Positions 62,440 through 64,000 of a stretch of 64,000 nucleotides of DNA are shown piece by piece. This DNA comes from Olleya sp. YS. Its GTDB lineage: Bacteria; Bacteroidota; Bacteroidia; Flavobacteriales; Flavobacteriaceae. Position 1 is the first letter of the stretch. Each line of letters begins with the position of its first letter. The notes beneath the pieces were generated by a model, which was not told where the DNA came from, did no database searches, and worked only from the letters and a program-made list of their open reading frames with translations. The DNA lies in assembly GCF_029760915.1 (NCBI RefSeq), contig NZ_CP121685.1:532001-596000 (forward strand), in the 5' to 3' direction. The position numbers and the translations under genes were made by a program.

Positions 62440-63258
62440 ATGATTATAGTAAAAACGAAAGAAGAAATAGAATTAATGCGCGAAGCAGCTTTAGTTGTTT
62501 CTAAAACTTTAGGTGAAGTTGCAAAAGCAGTTAAACCTGGTGTTACTACATTACAATTAGATAAAATTGCTGAAGAACATATTAGAGATTTAGGAGCCAT
62601 TCCAGGTTTTTTAGGACTTTATGATTTTCCTAATACACTATGCATGAGTCCAAATTCTCAAGTCGTTCATGGTATACCTAATAACACACCTTTAGAAGAA
62701 GGCGACATTATATCTGTAGATTGTGGAGCTATATTAAATGGTTTTTATGGAGACCATGCGTATACTTTTGCTATTGGTGATATTGATCCAGAAACCGAAA
62801 AATTACTTCAAGTTACAAAAGAATCTTTATACGTTGGAATTAGAGAATTTAAGTTAGGAAATCGCGTAGGAGATGTTGGATATGCTATACAAAAATATTG
62901 CGAAGACCATGGTTATGGTGTTGTCCGCGAATTAGTAGGTCATGGTATTGGAAAAAAAATGCATGAAGATCCAGAAATGCCTAATTATGGAAAACGTGGA
63001 CGTGGTAAAAAGTTTATTGAAGGTATGGTAGTAGCTATAGAGCCTATGATAAATCTTGGTACACAACGCATTAAACAACATCGTGATGGTTGGACTATCA
63101 CTACTTTAGATGGTAAACCAAGTGCACATTTTGAGCATGATGTAGCAATTGTTGATGGAAAACCAGAATTATTGTCAACGTTTGCTTATATATATGAAGC
63201 ACTTGGGATTGAAAGTGATGAAGAGAATGAATTTAGACAGAATGCATTGGTGTTGTAA
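62440..63258 (+). CDS. map: Methionine aminopeptidase, type I
   Basis: Map removes the initiator Met from new proteins. The 272-residue protein has the five metal ligands of the pita-bread fold: SVDCGAILNGFYGDHAYTF near residue 92 (two Asp), ELVGHGIGKKMHEDPEMPN near 164 (His), VVAIEPMINLG near 196 (Glu) and AHFEHDVAIV near 229 (Glu). The N-terminal zinc-finger extension of eukaryotic forms is absent, as expected. It follows the HAD gene by 3 bases. Confidence 0.97.
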   Translation: MIIVKTKEEIELMREAALVVSKTLGEVAKAVKPGVTTLQLDKIAEEHIRDLGAIPGFLGLYDFPNTLCMSPNSQVVHGIPNNTPLEEGDIISVDCGAILNGFYGDHAYTFAIGDIDPETEKLLQVTKESLYVGIREFKLGNRVGDVGYAIQKYCEDHGYGVVRELVGHGIGKKMHEDPEMPNYGKRGRGKKFIEGMVVAIEPMINLGTQRIKQHRDGWTITTLDGKPSAHFEHDVAIVDGKPELLSTFAYIYEALGIESDEENEFRQNALVL

Positions 63259-63264
63259 TATTAG

Positions 63265-63741
63265 ACACAAATTCCACTAATTATCACTAATTTGCTTACT
63301 CAAAACTTCTTACTTTACTATTAAAATTTAATTTAATGTCAAATCTTATTTATAAAGAAGATGCCTACAAAATAATTGGCATTTGCATGGAAGTACATCG
63401 AGAATTAGGTAAAGGATTTAGTGAAATGGTTTATGGTGATGCTTTAGAAATTGAATTTATTGATAATAATATTAAGTATTCCAGAGAGACTAAGTATGAT
63501 ATTACATATAAAGGAAACTTACTGCCACATAAGTATAAAGCGGATTTTATTATTGATGATAAAATAGTACTTGAAATAAAAGCTATTAATGCTTTAATCG
63601 ACTCTCATGTAAAACAAACGCTAAATTATTTAGCAGTATCTAAATTAAAACTTGGGTTGTTGATTAATTTTGGTGAGGACAGCTTAAAATATAAAAGAAT
63701 CGTACTGTAAAGGTTCGTGAAAATTCGTGAAATTCGTGTTA
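63265..63741. repeat. Inverted flanking repeats around the GxxExxY gene
   Basis: Left arm 63265-63293 (ACACAAATTCC-ACTAATTATC-ACTAATTT) and right arm 63713-63741 are imperfect reverse complements. Each is built of about three tandem copies of a 9-10 bp unit close to AATTCGTGA. The gene at 63336-63710 lies exactly between them. Confidence 0.7.
63336..63710 (+). CDS. GxxExxY family protein (predicted PD-(D/E)XK nuclease-like fold)
   Basis: The 124-residue protein contains the family signature GKGFSEMVYGDAL near residue 26 (G-F-S-E-M-V-Y), then KADFIIDDKIVLEIKAI near 67, with Asp and Glu-x-Lys in the spacing of PD-(D/E)XK nucleases. HVKQTLNYLAVSKLKLGLLINFG follows. The nuclease idea is from known family descriptions and these residues; activity has not been shown here. 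The gene sits between map and a methyltransferase, and short tandem-repeat arms in inverted orientation flank it, suggesting it may have arrived as a unit. Confidence 0.88.
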   Translation: MSNLIYKEDAYKIIGICMEVHRELGKGFSEMVYGDALEIEFIDNNIKYSRETKYDITYKGNLLPHKYKADFIIDDKIVLEIKAINALIDSHVKQTLNYLAVSKLKLGLLINFGEDSLKYKRIVL

Positions 63742-64000
63742 AAGAAACTCTTCAAATATATTCTAAACATCATCCCTAGACCTCTACTTATAAGGTTAAG
63801 TTATGTTGTTCGTCCTATTTTAGCTTTATTTTTGAAAGGGAATAAATTTACTGACCCAATTGATGGTAAAAGCTTTAAAACCTTTTTACCTTATGGTTAT
63901 GGACAACAACGAAATAATGTACTATCACCTTCCACACTATCTTTAGAACGTCACAGATTATTATGGTTGTATTTACAGAATGAAACCGATTTCTTTTCAG
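63737..64000 (+). CDS. Class I SAM-dependent methyltransferase (N-terminal part, runs off the window)
   Basis: An open frame from GTG at 63737 continues to the window end. It encodes MLKKLFKYILNIIPRPLLIR, then ...FTDPIDGKSFKTFLPYGYGQQRNNVLSPSTLSLERHRLLWLYL. The segment VLSPSTLSLERHRLLWLYL is the N-terminal signature of a Bacteroidota methyltransferase group I recall; the SAM motif is beyond the edge. A GTG at 63728 in frame is an alternative start. The start lies within the right repeat arm, so the repeat may have changed the N-terminus. Confidence 0.75.

Noticed and set aside
1-64000. Prophage, integrative element, toxin-antitoxin, restriction or other defence system
   Set aside because: No integrase, transposase, phage structural gene or recognised defence gene was seen; gene content is core. 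The GxxExxY unit is the only possible small cassette.

Overview
The window looks like a 64 kb piece of chromosome from a marine-type member of the Flavobacteriaceae (Bacteroidota). The DNA is AT-rich. Many genes follow the Bacteroidota promoter motif TAnnTTTG rather than a -10 box, and Shine-Dalgarno sites are not obvious. Flavobacterial markers include the ubiE-porT pair, a short sigma factor lacking region 1.1, a cell-surface protein with a type IX secretion (T9SS) C-terminal sorting domain, and a dcw cluster running mraZ-rsmH-ftsL-ftsI-murE-mraY-murD-ftsW-murG-murC-ftsQ-ftsA-ftsZ. I cannot fix the genus from sequence alone. Almost everything is core genome; I see no prophage, integrative element, CRISPR array, insertion sequence or rRNA.

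Layout. 1-9 kb: trkA (cut by the window start), ubiE, porT, a SpoU RNA methyltransferase with a small membrane protein, tamL, fbaA, accD, rpsO. 9-18 kb: pnp, a repeat-rich T9SS surface protein, an outer-membrane barrel protein divergent from a helix-turn-helix regulator, rpoD, rpe, a CBS-domain protein. 18-22 kb (minus): an O-antigen-ligase/TPR protein overlapping an MtfA-like peptidase, tRNA-Arg with a duplicated palindromic element behind it, yqeY. 22-38 kb (minus): the complete dcw cluster, closed by a terminator after ftsZ and opened by a three-copy 10-bp repeat that looks like the MraZ operator. 38-48 kb: a hydrolase, ysxC, small membrane proteins, lipB, lysS, two small exported helical proteins, and a minus operon ending in hemL. 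48-57 kb: a DUF5522 protein, hutU, a DUF4136 protein, nuclease, M1 peptidase, DUF6702 and two carboxypeptidase-regulatory-like proteins. 57-64 kb: peptidase E, tRNA-Gly, acetyltransferases, M15 and M48 peptidases, gpmI, a HAD protein, map, a GxxExxY protein between inverted repeats, and the start of a methyltransferase.

How the genes fit together. The dcw block carries out most lipid II synthesis and divisome assembly, although murF, murB, murA and ddl are not in it. MurE carries the DNPR motif, which indicates meso-diaminopimelate peptidoglycan. PorT belongs to the T9SS, which probably exports the surface protein at 11.8-13.8 kb. TamL is an outer-membrane assembly factor. The remaining genes are housekeeping: glycolysis (fbaA, gpmI), fatty acid synthesis (accD), translation (rpsO, lysS, map), RNA decay (pnp), cofactors (ubiE, hemL, lipB) and histidine degradation (hutU).

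I found no convincing undescribed multi-gene system. The most useful leads are the inverted repeats flanking the GxxExxY gene, the regulator/outer-membrane-protein pair with a palindrome between them, the O-antigen-ligase-TPR/MtfA pair, the duplicated element behind tRNA-Arg, AccD without zinc-ribbon cysteines, and several probable near-leaderless or non-ATG starts.
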